A stretch of DNA of 64,000 nt from Arcanobacterium pinnipediorum (lineage in GTDB: Bacteria; Actinomycetota; Actinomycetes; Actinomycetales; Actinomycetaceae). Under the pieces are notes generated by a model. That model was not told the DNA's origin and searched no databases. It was given only the letters and a program-made list of their open reading frames with translations. The stretch covers positions 744,001-808,000 of the forward strand of contig NZ_CP099547.1 of assembly GCF_023973165.1 (NCBI RefSeq), read 5' to 3'. A program made the position numbers and the translations under genes. Positions within the stretch are counted from its first letter, which is position 1. Each line of letters opens with the position of its first letter. Below, one piece after another: positions 26,958-36,314 of the stretch.

Positions 26958-28441
26958 AACGTCATATACCGGGCGCTCAATTTTTCGACGACAAAAAGGT
27001 TGCCGTATTAGGCCTTGGTGTTTCAGGGCGTGCCGCAATTCAGGCACTGGCCACCCATACCTCGGCCGAGCTGGGGGCGTGGGATCAATCCCCGTCAGCA
27101 TTAGCTACTATCACTAGCAGCCAGGTAGCGCATTCATACGCTTGCCATGATGGTGGCGAATTGGTTGCGGATGTGATTGCCTGGCAACCAGACCTCGTCG
27201 TCATTGCTCCGGGATTTCGTCAAACTGGAGTAGAATGGCAGGCGTTGCGTCAAGCTCAGCTGCCAGTTTGGTCCGAAATTGAGTTGGCGTGGCAGTTACG
27301 CTCGTGTAGTTCCGATGGCCAGTATGCTCCGTGGCTGTGCGTTACTGGTACAAATGGCAAAACCACCACGGTCGCTATGCTCGAATCGATTCTGCAAAGT
27401 GCGGGTAGGCGCGCCTGTGCAGTGGGAAATGTTGGGAAACCAGCAGTAACTGCAGTATCGGATGTGAGTGAAGATGCACCAGAGGTAGTAGCTGTTGAAC
27501 TTTCATCGTTTCAGTTAGCAGCAACATTTTCAATGGAGCCAACCGCAGCCATAGTGCTTAATCTAGCCGATGATCACTTAGAATGGCATGCAAGCCGATC
27601 TGAATATGCGGCGGCTAAAGCATCGATTTATGAACGAACCCATATCGCGTGCTTGTATCCGGTAGGAGATAGCGTAGTTCAGGACATGGTCGATAATGCC
27701 GAGGTTATCGAAGGCGCGCGCGCGATTGGCTTATCGTTAGGAATTCCATCACGTGGTGAATTGGGATTCGTCGAAGATGCGGCAGTGGATCGAGCCTTTA
27801 TTCCAAACGCTCACCGCAGTGCCGCAGAACTTTTTACGCTGGCTGATATTGCCCATTTGACTCCGGCCGGATATGACTTGCCGGCGCATATCGTCAAAGA
27901 TGCGTTGGCTGCAGCTGCTTTAGCGCGCTCAATTGGAGTAGAGCCCGAAGCAGTTAGCCAAGGATTACGCCAATTCCATTCGGCTAGTCATCGAATTGAA
28001 CTTGTTGGAAATGTTGAGGGAGTTTCCTATATCGACGATTCGAAGGCTACAAATGCTCATGCTGCTCAGGCATCGCTACGTGCCCAAGATAAACACAGCA
28101 CGGTGTGGATAGTGGGCGGTTTAGCCAAAGGGGCTACGTTCACTGATTTAGTGGCGCGGGTTGAAGATCGACTGGCGGGCGTAGTTGTTATTGGCGTTGA
28201 TCAAAGTCCGTGGCGTGCCGCCTTACAAAATCTTCAGGTTCCAGTAACCTTTATAGACAACAGCGCGCCCGAACCTATGGATGAAGCAGTCCACGAAGCC
28301 CATCGCATGGCCAAGGCTGGGCAAACTGTTCTGCTAGCCCCAGCGAGTGCTTCCCAGGATCAGTTTGCTAGCTACAGTGAGCGTGGCGAAAAGTTCGAGC
28401 AGGCTGTTCGTGATCTTCAAAATGCAGGCAGGGAGGGATAA
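26954..28441 (+). CDS. murD: UDP-MurNAc-L-alanine--D-glutamate ligase MurD
   Basis: Adds D-Glu to UDP-MurNAc-L-Ala. 495 residues from GTG 26954, which overlaps the mraY stop as GTGA. The frame is open further upstream inside mraY, but the conserved N-terminal Rossmann segment (KVAVLGLGVSGRAA) begins just after this start. ATP site TGTNGKTTTVAML, EVVAVELSSFQLA, NLADDHLEWH, and the C-terminal VSYIDDSKATNAHAAQ and VGGLAKGATF. Length is slightly above average, from inserts in the middle. Confidence 0.95.
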   Translation: MKRHIPGAQFFDDKKVAVLGLGVSGRAAIQALATHTSAELGAWDQSPSALATITSSQVAHSYACHDGGELVADVIAWQPDLVVIAPGFRQTGVEWQALRQAQLPVWSEIELAWQLRSCSSDGQYAPWLCVTGTNGKTTTVAMLESILQSAGRRACAVGNVGKPAVTAVSDVSEDAPEVVAVELSSFQLAATFSMEPTAAIVLNLADDHLEWHASRSEYAAAKASIYERTHIACLYPVGDSVVQDMVDNAEVIEGARAIGLSLGIPSRGELGFVEDAAVDRAFIPNAHRSAAELFTLADIAHLTPAGYDLPAHIVKDALAAAALARSIGVEPEAVSQGLRQFHSASHRIELVGNVEGVSYIDDSKATNAHAAQASLRAQDKHSTVWIVGGLAKGATFTDLVARVEDRLAGVVVIGVDQSPWRAALQNLQVPVTFIDNSAPEPMDEAVHEAHRMAKAGQTVLLAPASASQDQFASYSERGEKFEQAVRDLQNAGREG

Positions 28442-29673
28442 TGCAGGTACGCCACCCAGCAGCAGATCTCCACCAACCAGATCTAGCGCGCCGCAACGTT
28501 ATCTTACATTCCTTGCTACTGATGGTGGCCTCGTCGTTGATGTTGATCGCCATCGGTGTTTTCATGGTTTTTTCCGCCACTGCGCCCTCATCCATCTCTG
28601 CCGTGGCGCACGATCCAACAACGCAACTATTTTCTGTTGCGCTCCGGCAATTAATCTTCGCTGTGATTGGTATCATCGGGGCAATCGTTCTTGCACTGAT
28701 TCCATTTCAGTTCTTCAAACGAATATCTCCAGTGTTGTTGCTCTTGGGACTCTTCCTCCAATCACTTGTTTTACTCCAAGATGGTGAGGGAGTTGCGGGC
28801 AACAACAACTGGTTACGCATCGGCAATGCGGCCTTGCAGCCCTCTGAGTTTCTAAAACTCGCAATGATCATCTGGCTTGCGATGATGCTCTCACGGCTGT
28901 CCCTAGCCGAGATCCAAACGTATAAAACTATCGTTATTCCAGCACTCGGTTTTGGAATCTCGATTGGCGTTGTTGTTTTGGGCGGCGACGTCGGTACCGG
29001 CCTGATCTTCGTCCTGATCGGTGCTGGCCTGTTTTGGCTCTCTGGTATGCGCGCCCGTCAATTGGTTCCCCTCGCGTTCATCTTCGGCTTTGCGGGAACG
29101 ATTCTGGTGGTTATTCGACCTTCGCGGCTTTATCGAGTCGGTGACTATCTTGCCAATCTTTTCACTCTGCCTGGCACGATTACTCCAACCCAATCTGACT
29201 ACGCCCTCTTTGCGTTCGGCTCTGGTGGTGTTACCGGTGCCGGAATCGGTGCCGGAAAAGAAAAGTGGCGTGACTTAGCTGAGGCTCATACTGATTTTAT
29301 TTTTGCAGTCATTGGAGAAGAACTAGGCCTGATTGGTGTTGTTACGGTAATTTTACTGTTTTTAGCTCTTGGATGGTCCCTGCTTCGGATTGCCATGAAT
29401 CACCGGGATCGATACGCACAACTGCTCGCGGTAGGAGCGGCATTGTGGCTGTGCGGCCAGGCATTTGCCAATATGTGGGTAGTTACCGGGCTATTGCCAG
29501 TATTTGGTGTTCCATTGCCGTTTGTGTCAATGGGGGGTTCATCTATGATGGCAACGGTGTGGATGCTTGGGGTAGTTGCGGCAACGACGATGGATGTGCC
29601 GGGCGTCAAAGAATCCTTAACTGTGCGACGCGGACTTGTTCGCCAGGCTCGAGCGCTTATACGGAGGAAATAA
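28441..29673 (+). CDS. ftsW: Septal peptidoglycan glycosyltransferase FtsW
   Basis: SEDS-family polymerase that works with FtsI at the septum. 410 residues, ten predicted membrane helices. SEDS signatures: GNNNWLRIGNAALQPSEFLKL, the catalytic-loop region YALFAFGSGGVTGAGIGAG, DFIFAVIGEELGLIG, and the ending GLLPVFGVPLPFVSMGGSSM. The ATG overlaps the last base of the murD stop (TAATG). It could in principle be a RodA, but its place between murD and murG favours FtsW. Confidence 0.95.
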   Translation: MQVRHPAADLHQPDLARRNVILHSLLLMVASSLMLIAIGVFMVFSATAPSSISAVAHDPTTQLFSVALRQLIFAVIGIIGAIVLALIPFQFFKRISPVLLLLGLFLQSLVLLQDGEGVAGNNNWLRIGNAALQPSEFLKLAMIIWLAMMLSRLSLAEIQTYKTIVIPALGFGISIGVVVLGGDVGTGLIFVLIGAGLFWLSGMRARQLVPLAFIFGFAGTILVVIRPSRLYRVGDYLANLFTLPGTITPTQSDYALFAFGSGGVTGAGIGAGKEKWRDLAEAHTDFIFAVIGEELGLIGVVTVILLFLALGWSLLRIAMNHRDRYAQLLAVGAALWLCGQAFANMWVVTGLLPVFGVPLPFVSMGGSSMMATVWMLGVVAATTMDVPGVKESLTVRRGLVRQARALIRRK

Positions 29674-30782
29674 TGGTGTTGAGTGTTGTGTTATGTGGCG
29701 GTGGCACTGCTGGTCATGTCAATCCATTGATCGCTTCAGCCCAAGCGATTCGCAGTCTAGTTCCCGAGGCGCGAATAACGGCTGTGGGCACGGCCTCCGG
29801 TTTAGAAAACGAACTCGTGCCAGCTGCAGGATTCGATCTAGCATTAGTCGAACGTGCCCCATTCCCGCGGCGGCTTAATCGTCAAGCACTGAAGTTTCCA
29901 GCTCGATTCATGCGGGCGGTAAAACAGAGCCGGAAGATACTGCGCGACGCGCAAGCCTCGTGCGTTATTGGATTTGGTGGTTATGCATCAACGCCAATAT
30001 ATTGGGCAGCTCGCCGGGAAGGAATCCCGATTATTGTCCATGAGGCCAACGCGGTTCCGGGGATGGCAAATAAGTTGGGTGCTCGCTATGCCCGCGTGGT
30101 GGCGTTGACGTTTCCCTCTACACCGTTACAAGCAAAGAATGGAATTACGGTTACCGTCGGTTTACCGCTACGTCCCGCAATAGCACAGTTAGCCAATTCT
30201 GACCCAGCTGAGCGCCAACACCGGCGTGAGAGTGCTGCACGGCGTTTCGGTTTAGATCCCCTACGTTCCATTGTAGTTGTTTCTGGTGGTTCTCTCGGTG
30301 CCGTTAAACTCAATGAAACAATGCAAGAAGCCGGTCCGAATCTTCGCGCCCAGATACTCCATATCACGGGAAAAGATAAGGATGGAGACGTTCGTCGCGC
30401 AGTTGGTGAAAATCGTGACTACGTCGTCGTCGATTATGTGACGGACATGGAAGAAGTCTATGCGTTAGCCGATGTGTTAATCGCCCGTTCCGGGGCCGGT
30501 ATGGTTTCCGAGGCTGCTACGTTAGGTATCCCAACCGTCTTCGTGCCCCTGCCGATTGGAAATGGAGAGCAAGCCCGAAATGCGCACGACGTCGTCGAAG
30601 CTGGTGGCGGGATTTTAGTAGATAACAGTGATTTCACGCCACAGTGGGTGGCAGAAAATCTACCTGCCTTACTTGATCCGGAGCGTCAGGCTCTTATGAG
30701 CGCACAAGGGCGCCGGGTTGCACCCTCAGATGCAGCCACGAAGCTGGCACAATACGCGATCGAAAGTGCAGGAGAGTCATGA
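29673..30782 (+). CDS. murG: UDP-GlcNAc-undecaprenyl-PP-MurNAc-pentapeptide transferase MurG
   Basis: Converts lipid I to lipid II on the inner face of the membrane. 369 residues from ATG 29673, with GGAGGAAATA directly upstream. The frame stays open for 100 codons inside ftsW, but those are not coding in this frame. Motifs: CGGGTAGHVNPLIA, IGFGGYASTPIYWAARREGIP, IIVHEANAVPGMANK, VSGGSLGAVKLN and the UDP-GlcNAc site LIARSGAGMVSEA. The ATG overlaps the last base of the ftsW stop. Confidence 0.96.
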   Translation: MVLSVVLCGGGTAGHVNPLIASAQAIRSLVPEARITAVGTASGLENELVPAAGFDLALVERAPFPRRLNRQALKFPARFMRAVKQSRKILRDAQASCVIGFGGYASTPIYWAARREGIPIIVHEANAVPGMANKLGARYARVVALTFPSTPLQAKNGITVTVGLPLRPAIAQLANSDPAERQHRRESAARRFGLDPLRSIVVVSGGSLGAVKLNETMQEAGPNLRAQILHITGKDKDGDVRRAVGENRDYVVVDYVTDMEEVYALADVLIARSGAGMVSEAATLGIPTVFVPLPIGNGEQARNAHDVVEAGGGILVDNSDFTPQWVAENLPALLDPERQALMSAQGRRVAPSDAATKLAQYAIESAGES

Positions 30783-32131
30783 AATTTCATCTGATTGGCA
30801 TCGGGGGAGCGGGCATGAGTGTAGTTGCTCGCCTACTACAGGCTGAAGGACATGAGGTTTGTGGTTCCGATCGTGAAGATTCTGCTGTTGTAGCACAACT
30901 GCGCGCGCTTGGTATTGAGGTCCATATCGGCCATGAGAGCGCAAATGTTGGGGCAGATGCCACAGTTGTGTATTCAACAGCGATCAAGTCTGATAATCCG
31001 GAGATCGAGATTGCACGTAAGCGCGGGCAGGCTATCTGGCATCGTTCCCAAGCACTTGCTTTTGCGTCTGGTGAACGTGATTTTATTGCGGTGGCTGGAG
31101 CTCACGGAAAAACCTCTACCTCAGCAATGATTGCTGTTGGGCTCGAGCATTTAGGTGCAGATCCCTCGCGCGCTATCGGCGGTCATCTTGCCGATGGTAA
31201 ACCGGGAGGATATTTAGGTTCTGGCGATATTTTGGTTGCGGAAGCTGATGAGTCCGATGGTTCCTTCCTCAATTATCAGCCGCGAATAGCAGTAGTGACC
31301 AATGTTGAGCCCGATCATCTAGATCACTATGGGTCACCGGAAAAATTTGAACAGGCGTTTGTCGATTTTGCACAGCGTATCGTTCCAGGGGGTCTCCTGG
31401 TTTGTTGTGCCGATGATCCAGGTGGACGGCGGTTAGCACAAAGTGCTCGCCGTGCCGGAATCAGAGTGGCAACCTATGGAACCCAGCCGTATATCGACGA
31501 TCATTGTCAAGTTAGTATTTCCAGTGCGCCAGAGGGGCTTTCATCGGTGATCGTCTCGCGTGGGCGCACGGAGACTGAAATCGATCTTTTGGTTCCGGGC
31601 CACCACATGGCACTCAATGCGGTTGGCGCCTGGATAGCATGTTGTGAGCTGGGTTTCGATCCTACTGCAGTTGGACAGGCTTTAGCATCTTTCCGAGGTA
31701 CCGGGCGCCGATTCGAACTTCGGGGAACTGCAGGTGGGGTGCGCGTTATTGATGATTATGCCCATCATCCAACTGAGGTTCAAGCCACGCTTCGCACGGC
31801 ACGCTCGATGACAAACGGGCGGATCTTGGTGTTGTTTCAGCCTCATCTTTATTCACGCACCAAAAATTTCGCATCGAGTTTTGCCAGTGCATTGGATTTA
31901 GCAGACGAGGTTATTGTCACCTCGGTTTATGCAGCACGTGAAGTTGAGAGCGATGGGGTTGACGGTGATGCGATCGTAGCGCATTTACCTAAAGCGCATT
32001 TTGAGCCAGATATGTTCCGGGCAGCGCATCAAATAGCTCAGCTTGCACAGCCAGGTGACGTTATTTTAACGATGGGGGCTGGCAACATCACCAGTGTGGG
32101 CACAGATATTATCGCTGAGTTGGCATCATGA
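30779..32131 (+). CDS. murC: UDP-N-acetylmuramate--L-alanine ligase MurC
   Basis: First amino-acid-adding ligase of the pathway. 450 residues. N-terminal Rossmann motif HLIGIGGAGMSVVARL, ATP site GAHGKTSTSAM, EADESDGSFL, NVEPDHLDHYGS, and the C-terminal DDYAHHPTEVQATL and LFQPHLYSRTKNF. It overlaps murG by 4 bases (ATGA) with GGAGAG just before the start, and ftsQ overlaps its own end by 4 bases, so translation through this part of the operon looks tightly coupled. Confidence 0.96.
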   Translation: MKFHLIGIGGAGMSVVARLLQAEGHEVCGSDREDSAVVAQLRALGIEVHIGHESANVGADATVVYSTAIKSDNPEIEIARKRGQAIWHRSQALAFASGERDFIAVAGAHGKTSTSAMIAVGLEHLGADPSRAIGGHLADGKPGGYLGSGDILVAEADESDGSFLNYQPRIAVVTNVEPDHLDHYGSPEKFEQAFVDFAQRIVPGGLLVCCADDPGGRRLAQSARRAGIRVATYGTQPYIDDHCQVSISSAPEGLSSVIVSRGRTETEIDLLVPGHHMALNAVGAWIACCELGFDPTAVGQALASFRGTGRRFELRGTAGGVRVIDDYAHHPTEVQATLRTARSMTNGRILVLFQPHLYSRTKNFASSFASALDLADEVIVTSVYAAREVESDGVDGDAIVAHLPKAHFEPDMFRAAHQIAQLAQPGDVILTMGAGNITSVGTDIIAELAS

Positions 32132-33072
32132 GGACTCCTGGGAAACCGCGCAAACCAACCCCACTTAGTCACGGGCGGATCGATGAACGCAGTGGGGGTG
32201 GGGAAAGTGTTGCGCCACAGTTACCTGATTACACGCAGGATTATGTTCCAACTGCTGCTGTTGATCCGATAGATGTTGCAGATTATGCGCAAGATGATCT
32301 AGCCCAGATCGACCATGACTATTCATTTTCTGAAGAACCCATTGAGCTTAGCGAGCGTTACCTAGAACGGCGTGCAGAACGGCGCAGGATCCGGTTCAAG
32401 CGATTTTTTTACGTCGGAACTGCCTTCGCAGGGACGTTGCTGTGTGGTTGGTTGTTGTTCTTCTCTCCTGTTATGGCCTATACGTTCGACGACGGAGATA
32501 TTCGCGGTTTGCCGCAAGCATCAATTGTTGATCGCTCGCGATTAGCTGACGTATTGCGCGGGCATGACGGAGAGCAGATCCTGCTTTTTGACGACGAACG
32601 TCTCCAGGCTCAAGTCAAGGAAGCTATTCCGGAAGTTGCCCAGATTTCATCGTCGTATCACTTCCCTAACAGCTTGGTTTTTGAAGTTGTTGAGCAAGTT
32701 CCGGTTGCGTGTATTGTTTTAGCAGATCAGTGCCAGGCTATTGCTCAGGATGGAACGAGGATAACTGTTCCTAGTGAGCGGTTAGGTGAGTTGATAAAGA
32801 TTGGTGAGCTTCCTAAAGCCCTCGATCAGGAAACTGCTATGAGTGATATGACGAGTGTTTTAGATTCGCTCTCTAACGATGTTCGGGCGTTGGTTGACCA
32901 GATTTCTATCGATGAAAATATGCTTATTTCGCTTTCCCTTTCTGATAGTCGGCATGTGTTGTGGGGCCAAGCAAAAGACAACGATCAAAAGGCTGGTATT
33001 TTAGGCGTTTTAGTTAAACAGCCAGTGCACATGATTGATATTTCGGCACCCAACGCGCCAGTGACGAGTTAG
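32128..33072 (+). CDS. ftsQ: Cell division protein FtsQ
   Basis: Bitopic divisome protein. 314 residues: a long acidic cytoplasmic region of about 90 residues (YERRAERRRIRFKRFF just before the membrane), one membrane helix (about 92-112, YVGTAFAGTLLCGWLLFF), a POTRA domain beginning SPVMAYTFDDGDIRGLPQAS, and the FtsQ beta domain. Sequence identity is low, as usual for FtsQ, so the call depends partly on position between murC and ftsZ. The ATG overlaps the murC stop by 4 bases. Confidence 0.9.
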   Translation: MRTPGKPRKPTPLSHGRIDERSGGGESVAPQLPDYTQDYVPTAAVDPIDVADYAQDDLAQIDHDYSFSEEPIELSERYLERRAERRRIRFKRFFYVGTAFAGTLLCGWLLFFSPVMAYTFDDGDIRGLPQASIVDRSRLADVLRGHDGEQILLFDDERLQAQVKEAIPEVAQISSSYHFPNSLVFEVVEQVPVACIVLADQCQAIAQDGTRITVPSERLGELIKIGELPKALDQETAMSDMTSVLDSLSNDVRALVDQISIDENMLISLSLSDSRHVLWGQAKDNDQKAGILGVLVKQPVHMIDISAPNAPVTS

Positions 33073-33150
33073 CAATTTTGCAACACGCCCGTTAAACTCT
33101 TGCAACCCGAATGTAAATTCTCTACCTTGTGCGCGAGGTTGGACGAATAA

Positions 33151-33173
33151 AACTTCAAGTTTCACTTGAAGTT
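33151..33173 (+). promoter_or_regulatory. hairpin in the ftsZ leader
   Basis: AACTTCAAG (33151-33159) and CTTGAAGTT (33165-33173) form a perfect 9-bp stem with a 5-base loop and TTC after it. It lies 20 bases before the ftsZ ATG and next to its RBS region. It could be a weak terminator of the upstream operon or a leader structure. Confidence 0.45.
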
Positions 33174-33192
33174 TTCTAGGGAAACGAGAGAT

Positions 33193-34434
33193 ATGTTCAG
33201 TAGTAATGCAAACATCAAAGTTGTTGGTGTCGGTGGCGGTGGCGTTAACGCAGTTGACCGCATGGTTCAAGATGGTCTAGTAGGCGTCGATTTCGTTGCC
33301 GTCAATACAGATAATCAGAGTTTGGCGAAGTCTGAGGCTGAAACGAAACTCGATATTGGTCGAGATATTTCGAACGGACTTGGTGCTGGTGCCGATCCAA
33401 CTGTGGGACGGCGAGCTGCTGAAGAAAATGCCGATACCATTAAAGAAACTCTCAAAGATGCCGATATGGTCTTTGTTACTGCTGGCGAAGGCGGCGGAAC
33501 TGGTACTGGTGCAGCGCCGGTAGTTGCCCAGATTGCGCGCGATCTGGGGATCTTAACAATTGGTGTGGTAACGCGCCCATTTACCTTCGAAGGCCGCCAA
33601 CGAGCAAATAATGCCGATAGTGGAATTGCGGCTTTGCGTGAAGCGGTCGATACGTTGATTGTTATTCCTAACGATCGCCTTTTGCAGATTTCAGAAGAGT
33701 CGCTATCAGTTATCGAAGCATACCGCTTAGCAGATCAAGTTCTGCGCTCGGGTGTTCAGGGAATTTCTGATCTCATTACCAAGCCTGGTCTGGTTAATCT
33801 CGATTTCGCAGACGTTAAAGCCATTATGAAAGATGCCGGCACCGCGCTGATGGGAATCGGTGTTGCAACTGGTGAAGATCGTGCAATGCGCGCAGCAGAA
33901 ATGGCTATTTCTTCGCCACTGCTCGAGGCACGCATTGATGGTGCGCGCGGCGTTCTCCTTGCCTACACGGTTTCAGAAAGCTTTGGCTTGCATGAGTTGG
34001 CACACGCTTCGGAACTGATCAAGGAATCAGTGGCCGATGATGCGAATATTATTTTCGGTGTCACGTTCGATGATAACGTTGGTGATGAAGTACGTTTAAC
34101 TGTTATCGCAGCTGGATTCGATCAGGAAAATGATTATCTTCTTGCTCAAACCAAGAAACATACTCCGGGTGAAGTTCGCCAAGAAAGTCGCGCTAAGCAT
34201 GTGATGTCTGATCCGGTGCAACGCCACAGCGATGGCGCACATCCAGCTACGCCGGCGCGAGCACCGCAGGCTGGCGATGAAACTGTGACTTCTGCCCATC
34301 CAGGTCTAGCAAGCCAGGAACCACCAGTTGTGCCTCCACCAACGTCACTAGATGTTCCGCCTACCTTAGAAGACGAGAAACTCAGTCGGCGCCCGGATCT
34401 CGATATCCCAGATTTCTTAGTTAACGGAAACTAG
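33193..34434 (+). CDS. ftsZ: Cell division GTPase FtsZ
   Basis: Tubulin homologue that forms the Z ring. 413 residues from ATG 33193 ([17 protein letters not shown]); the open frame reaches 33166, but those residues are not conserved. GTP-binding motifs are [14 protein letters not shown], the tubulin signature [12 protein letters not shown] and [11 protein letters not shown]; the T7 loop is [11 protein letters not shown]. After a Pro-rich variable linker the C-terminal peptide [11 protein letters not shown] is present, which is the docking site for SepF, encoded two genes downstream. A separate leader with a hairpin (33151-33173) suggests its own promoter in the 120-base gap after ftsQ. Confidence 0.98.
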   Translation: MFSSNANIKVVGVGGGGVNAVDRMVQDGLVGVDFVAVNTDNQSLAKSEAETKLDIGRDISNGLGAGADPTVGRRAAEENADTIKETLKDADMVFVTAGEGGGTGTGAAPVVAQIARDLGILTIGVVTRPFTFEGRQRANNADSGIAALREAVDTLIVIPNDRLLQISEESLSVIEAYRLADQVLRSGVQGISDLITKPGLVNLDFADVKAIMKDAGTALMGIGVATGEDRAMRAAEMAISSPLLEARIDGARGVLLAYTVSESFGLHELAHASELIKESVADDANIIFGVTFDDNVGDEVRLTVIAAGFDQENDYLLAQTKKHTPGEVRQESRAKHVMSDPVQRHSDGAHPATPARAPQAGDETVTSAHPGLASQEPPVVPPPTSLDVPPTLEDEKLSRRPDLDIPDFLVNGN

Positions 34435-34455
34435 AAGTTTTACCAACCTCAACTT

Positions 34456-34490
34456 CAACGGGGGTCATGCACAGTGCATGACCCCCGTTG
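34456..34490. terminator. perfect inverted repeat after ftsZ
   Basis: Two 17-base arms (34456-34472, 34474-34490) are perfect complements around a single central base, so the real loop is a few bases of the inner arms. It starts 22 bases after the ftsZ stop. No T-run follows. Probably the ftsZ terminator. Confidence 0.75.
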
Positions 34491-34609
34491 TACGCTATTA
34501 TCAGCGGCGATCGGGTGATTTAAGCGCCTTATTCAGTTAGGTGTGAGAGCCTTGTTAGTTGGAAATGAATCTAGACTTTGGGCAGATCGCAGCCAGTAGT
34601 GGAGGAGTT

Positions 34610-35389
34610 ATGCAAATCTTAGAAGATTGCGGTATTTCATATATGTTTACCACTGTGGATGGAGGCAGATCGTCTGCGCCGTTTGCATCTGCCAATCTTG
34701 GTTTCCACGTTGGAGATAACCCTAGCGATGTCGCATACAATCGACGTCGTGCCCAAGAAAAAATAGGTAAACCGATTGTGTGGATGGACCAGGTCCATGG
34801 AGCCCGTATCGCGCCGGTTACTGGTGGAAAACTCGGGGAAATAGCGTTGGATTCTTATGGTTTTTATAGTGCTGGCGAAGCTGATGGGATGATTTTAGAG
34901 CGCAGTCAGACTCCGCGTTCAGGACTAGCGTTGGCGGTGATGGTTGCTGATTGTGTGCCGGTCTTGCTTGCCGATGTGACGGGGCGGCGGATAGCGGCGA
35001 TACATATGGGGCGAGCCGGTATGGAGAAAAATATCGTTGGCAAGGCAATCGACCTTTTTATTGAGCGCGGCTCACGGCCAGAAAACATCGCTGCATGGTT
35101 TGGTCCACATATTTGTGGTAGGTGCTATGAGGTTGATGATGATCTTGCCCAGCGCATGCCGTCAGCTGTGCGGAGCTTGACGCGTTGGGGTACGCCAGGT
35201 ATTGATATAGCCTATGGGGGAGTTCTACAAGCGCAACAGCGCAGGGTTAGAGTCGAGGTCAGTGCGCAATGTACATACGAAGATGCGAACTACTATTCTC
35301 ACCGGCGCGCAACTCACCAGCAGCATAGCACTGGACGGTTCGCAGGGGTCATTTCGTTACAACCCGGCGACACGCCTGTAAAATACTAG
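34610..35389 (+). CDS. pgeF: Peptidoglycan editing factor PgeF (YfiH, laccase-domain)
   Basis: COG1496 protein, earlier called polyphenol oxidase; in Escherichia coli PgeF removes wrongly made muropeptides. 259 residues from ATG 34610 behind GGAGGAG (34601-34607). A TTG at 34559 in frame would add 17 non-conserved residues. Seen are SANLGFHVGDNPSDVAYNRR, WMDQVHGARI with the metal-binding His, ADCVPVLLADVTG with the conserved Cys, IHMGRAGMEKNIV with the second His, and GPHICGRCYEVDDDL. Located between ftsZ and sepF, the normal actinobacterial place. Confidence 0.92.
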   Translation: MQILEDCGISYMFTTVDGGRSSAPFASANLGFHVGDNPSDVAYNRRRAQEKIGKPIVWMDQVHGARIAPVTGGKLGEIALDSYGFYSAGEADGMILERSQTPRSGLALAVMVADCVPVLLADVTGRRIAAIHMGRAGMEKNIVGKAIDLFIERGSRPENIAAWFGPHICGRCYEVDDDLAQRMPSAVRSLTRWGTPGIDIAYGGVLQAQQRRVRVEVSAQCTYEDANYYSHRRATHQQHSTGRFAGVISLQPGDTPVKY

Positions 35390-35443
35390 GTTTTTTACGC
35401 GTTTGCGCATAGTTTAATCTCAGTAAGACCAAAGGAGAGCGCT

Positions 35444-35854
35444 ATGGGAATTTTTGATCGAATCGCAGCTAAGGCTACCCCGTATGAGGATGAAGCCGAC
35501 TACGAGGCATACGATCAGTACGCTGACGATGAATACTATGAGGACGAAGCGCAGCTAGCTCCATTGCACTCTATCCCTTCGGTACCGGAGGTAGCCCGTA
35601 TAGTTACCGTTTGGGTAACCGACTTCAAAGAAGTCAAGGACTTTGCAACTGAGTATCGCCAAGGATTGCCTGTTATTTTGAATTTGTCAGATGCCAGCAA
35701 CGATGACCGCAAGCGAATTGTTGATTTCGCACTCGGCTTGGTGTTCGGCCTTGAAGGCGCATTTTCGCGGATTTCAGAAGATGTATTCTTGTTGACCCCA
35801 CAATCAGTCAAGCTTGACTCGATGGGTGCTGAAGAGCCACATAACTTCGGGTGA
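35444..35854 (+). CDS. sepF: Cell division protein SepF
   Basis: Membrane anchor and assembly factor for FtsZ. 136 residues: an N-terminal amphipathic membrane-targeting helix (MGIFDRIAAKA), a very acidic, Tyr-rich linker (about 15-45) and the SepF core (about 50-125) with VILNLSDASNDDRKRIVDFALG and FLLTPQSV. An AAGGAGAG RBS is at 35432-35439. It probably binds the FtsZ C-terminal peptide seen upstream. yggT overlaps its stop. Confidence 0.96.
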   Translation: MGIFDRIAAKATPYEDEADYEAYDQYADDEYYEDEAQLAPLHSIPSVPEVARIVTVWVTDFKEVKDFATEYRQGLPVILNLSDASNDDRKRIVDFALGLVFGLEGAFSRISEDVFLLTPQSVKLDSMGAEEPHNFG

Positions 35855-36144
35855 TAATGTCTTATCTCCTTATTTTACTGATTTGGCTGTGTAGCATATA
35901 CACCTTTATCCTTTTTGCGCGGGTAGTCATCGATTTAACTATGACGCTGGCACGGCAATGGCGACCAGAAGGCGTGATTGTTGTTCTTTTTAACATCGTC
36001 TACATGCTCACTGATCCGCCGTTGCGCCTAGTTAATCGCTATATTCCGCCGTTGCGCCTGGGCGCTGTGGCACTCGATGTTGGATTTATCTTAGTCTTCG
36101 TCGCTGTGCGAGTGATTCAGAACATCGCTATATCCTTCCTGTAG
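35851..36144 (+). CDS. YggT family membrane protein
   Basis: 97 residues with two membrane regions (about 4-28 and 70-95) joined by the YggT segment PEGVIVVLFNIVYMLTDPPLRLVNRYIPPLRLGAVALD. The family commonly lies between sepF and divIVA and is linked to envelope biogenesis, with no defined activity. GTG 35851 overlaps the sepF stop by 4 bases (GTGA); ATG 35857 is an alternative start. No separate RBS is visible, so translation is probably coupled to sepF. Confidence 0.9.
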   Translation: MIMSYLLILLIWLCSIYTFILFARVVIDLTMTLARQWRPEGVIVVLFNIVYMLTDPPLRLVNRYIPPLRLGAVALDVGFILVFVAVRVIQNIAISFL

Positions 36145-36314
36145 GGTTTTAGGTATTTATGCCCATTCTCAGTTCACCAACGGGATAATTTGGGTATTTT
36201 TTGAGATCAGAGAAGAACGAAATTTGCTGTGAATTACCCTTCGGAGCCATTACTCTAGTAATCTATCGTGTTAGGTACTCAATTCGGAGTACGAGAATTA
36301 TAACGAGGTGAAAA

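Noticed and set aside
29373..29672. N-terminal extension of MurG into ftsW
   Set aside because: The extra 100 residues are low-complexity frame-shifted ftsW sequence; GGAGGAAATA marks ATG 29673.
34559..34609. TTG 34559 as start of pgeF
   Set aside because: ATG 34610 has GGAGGAG directly in front and the extra 17 residues are not typical of the family.
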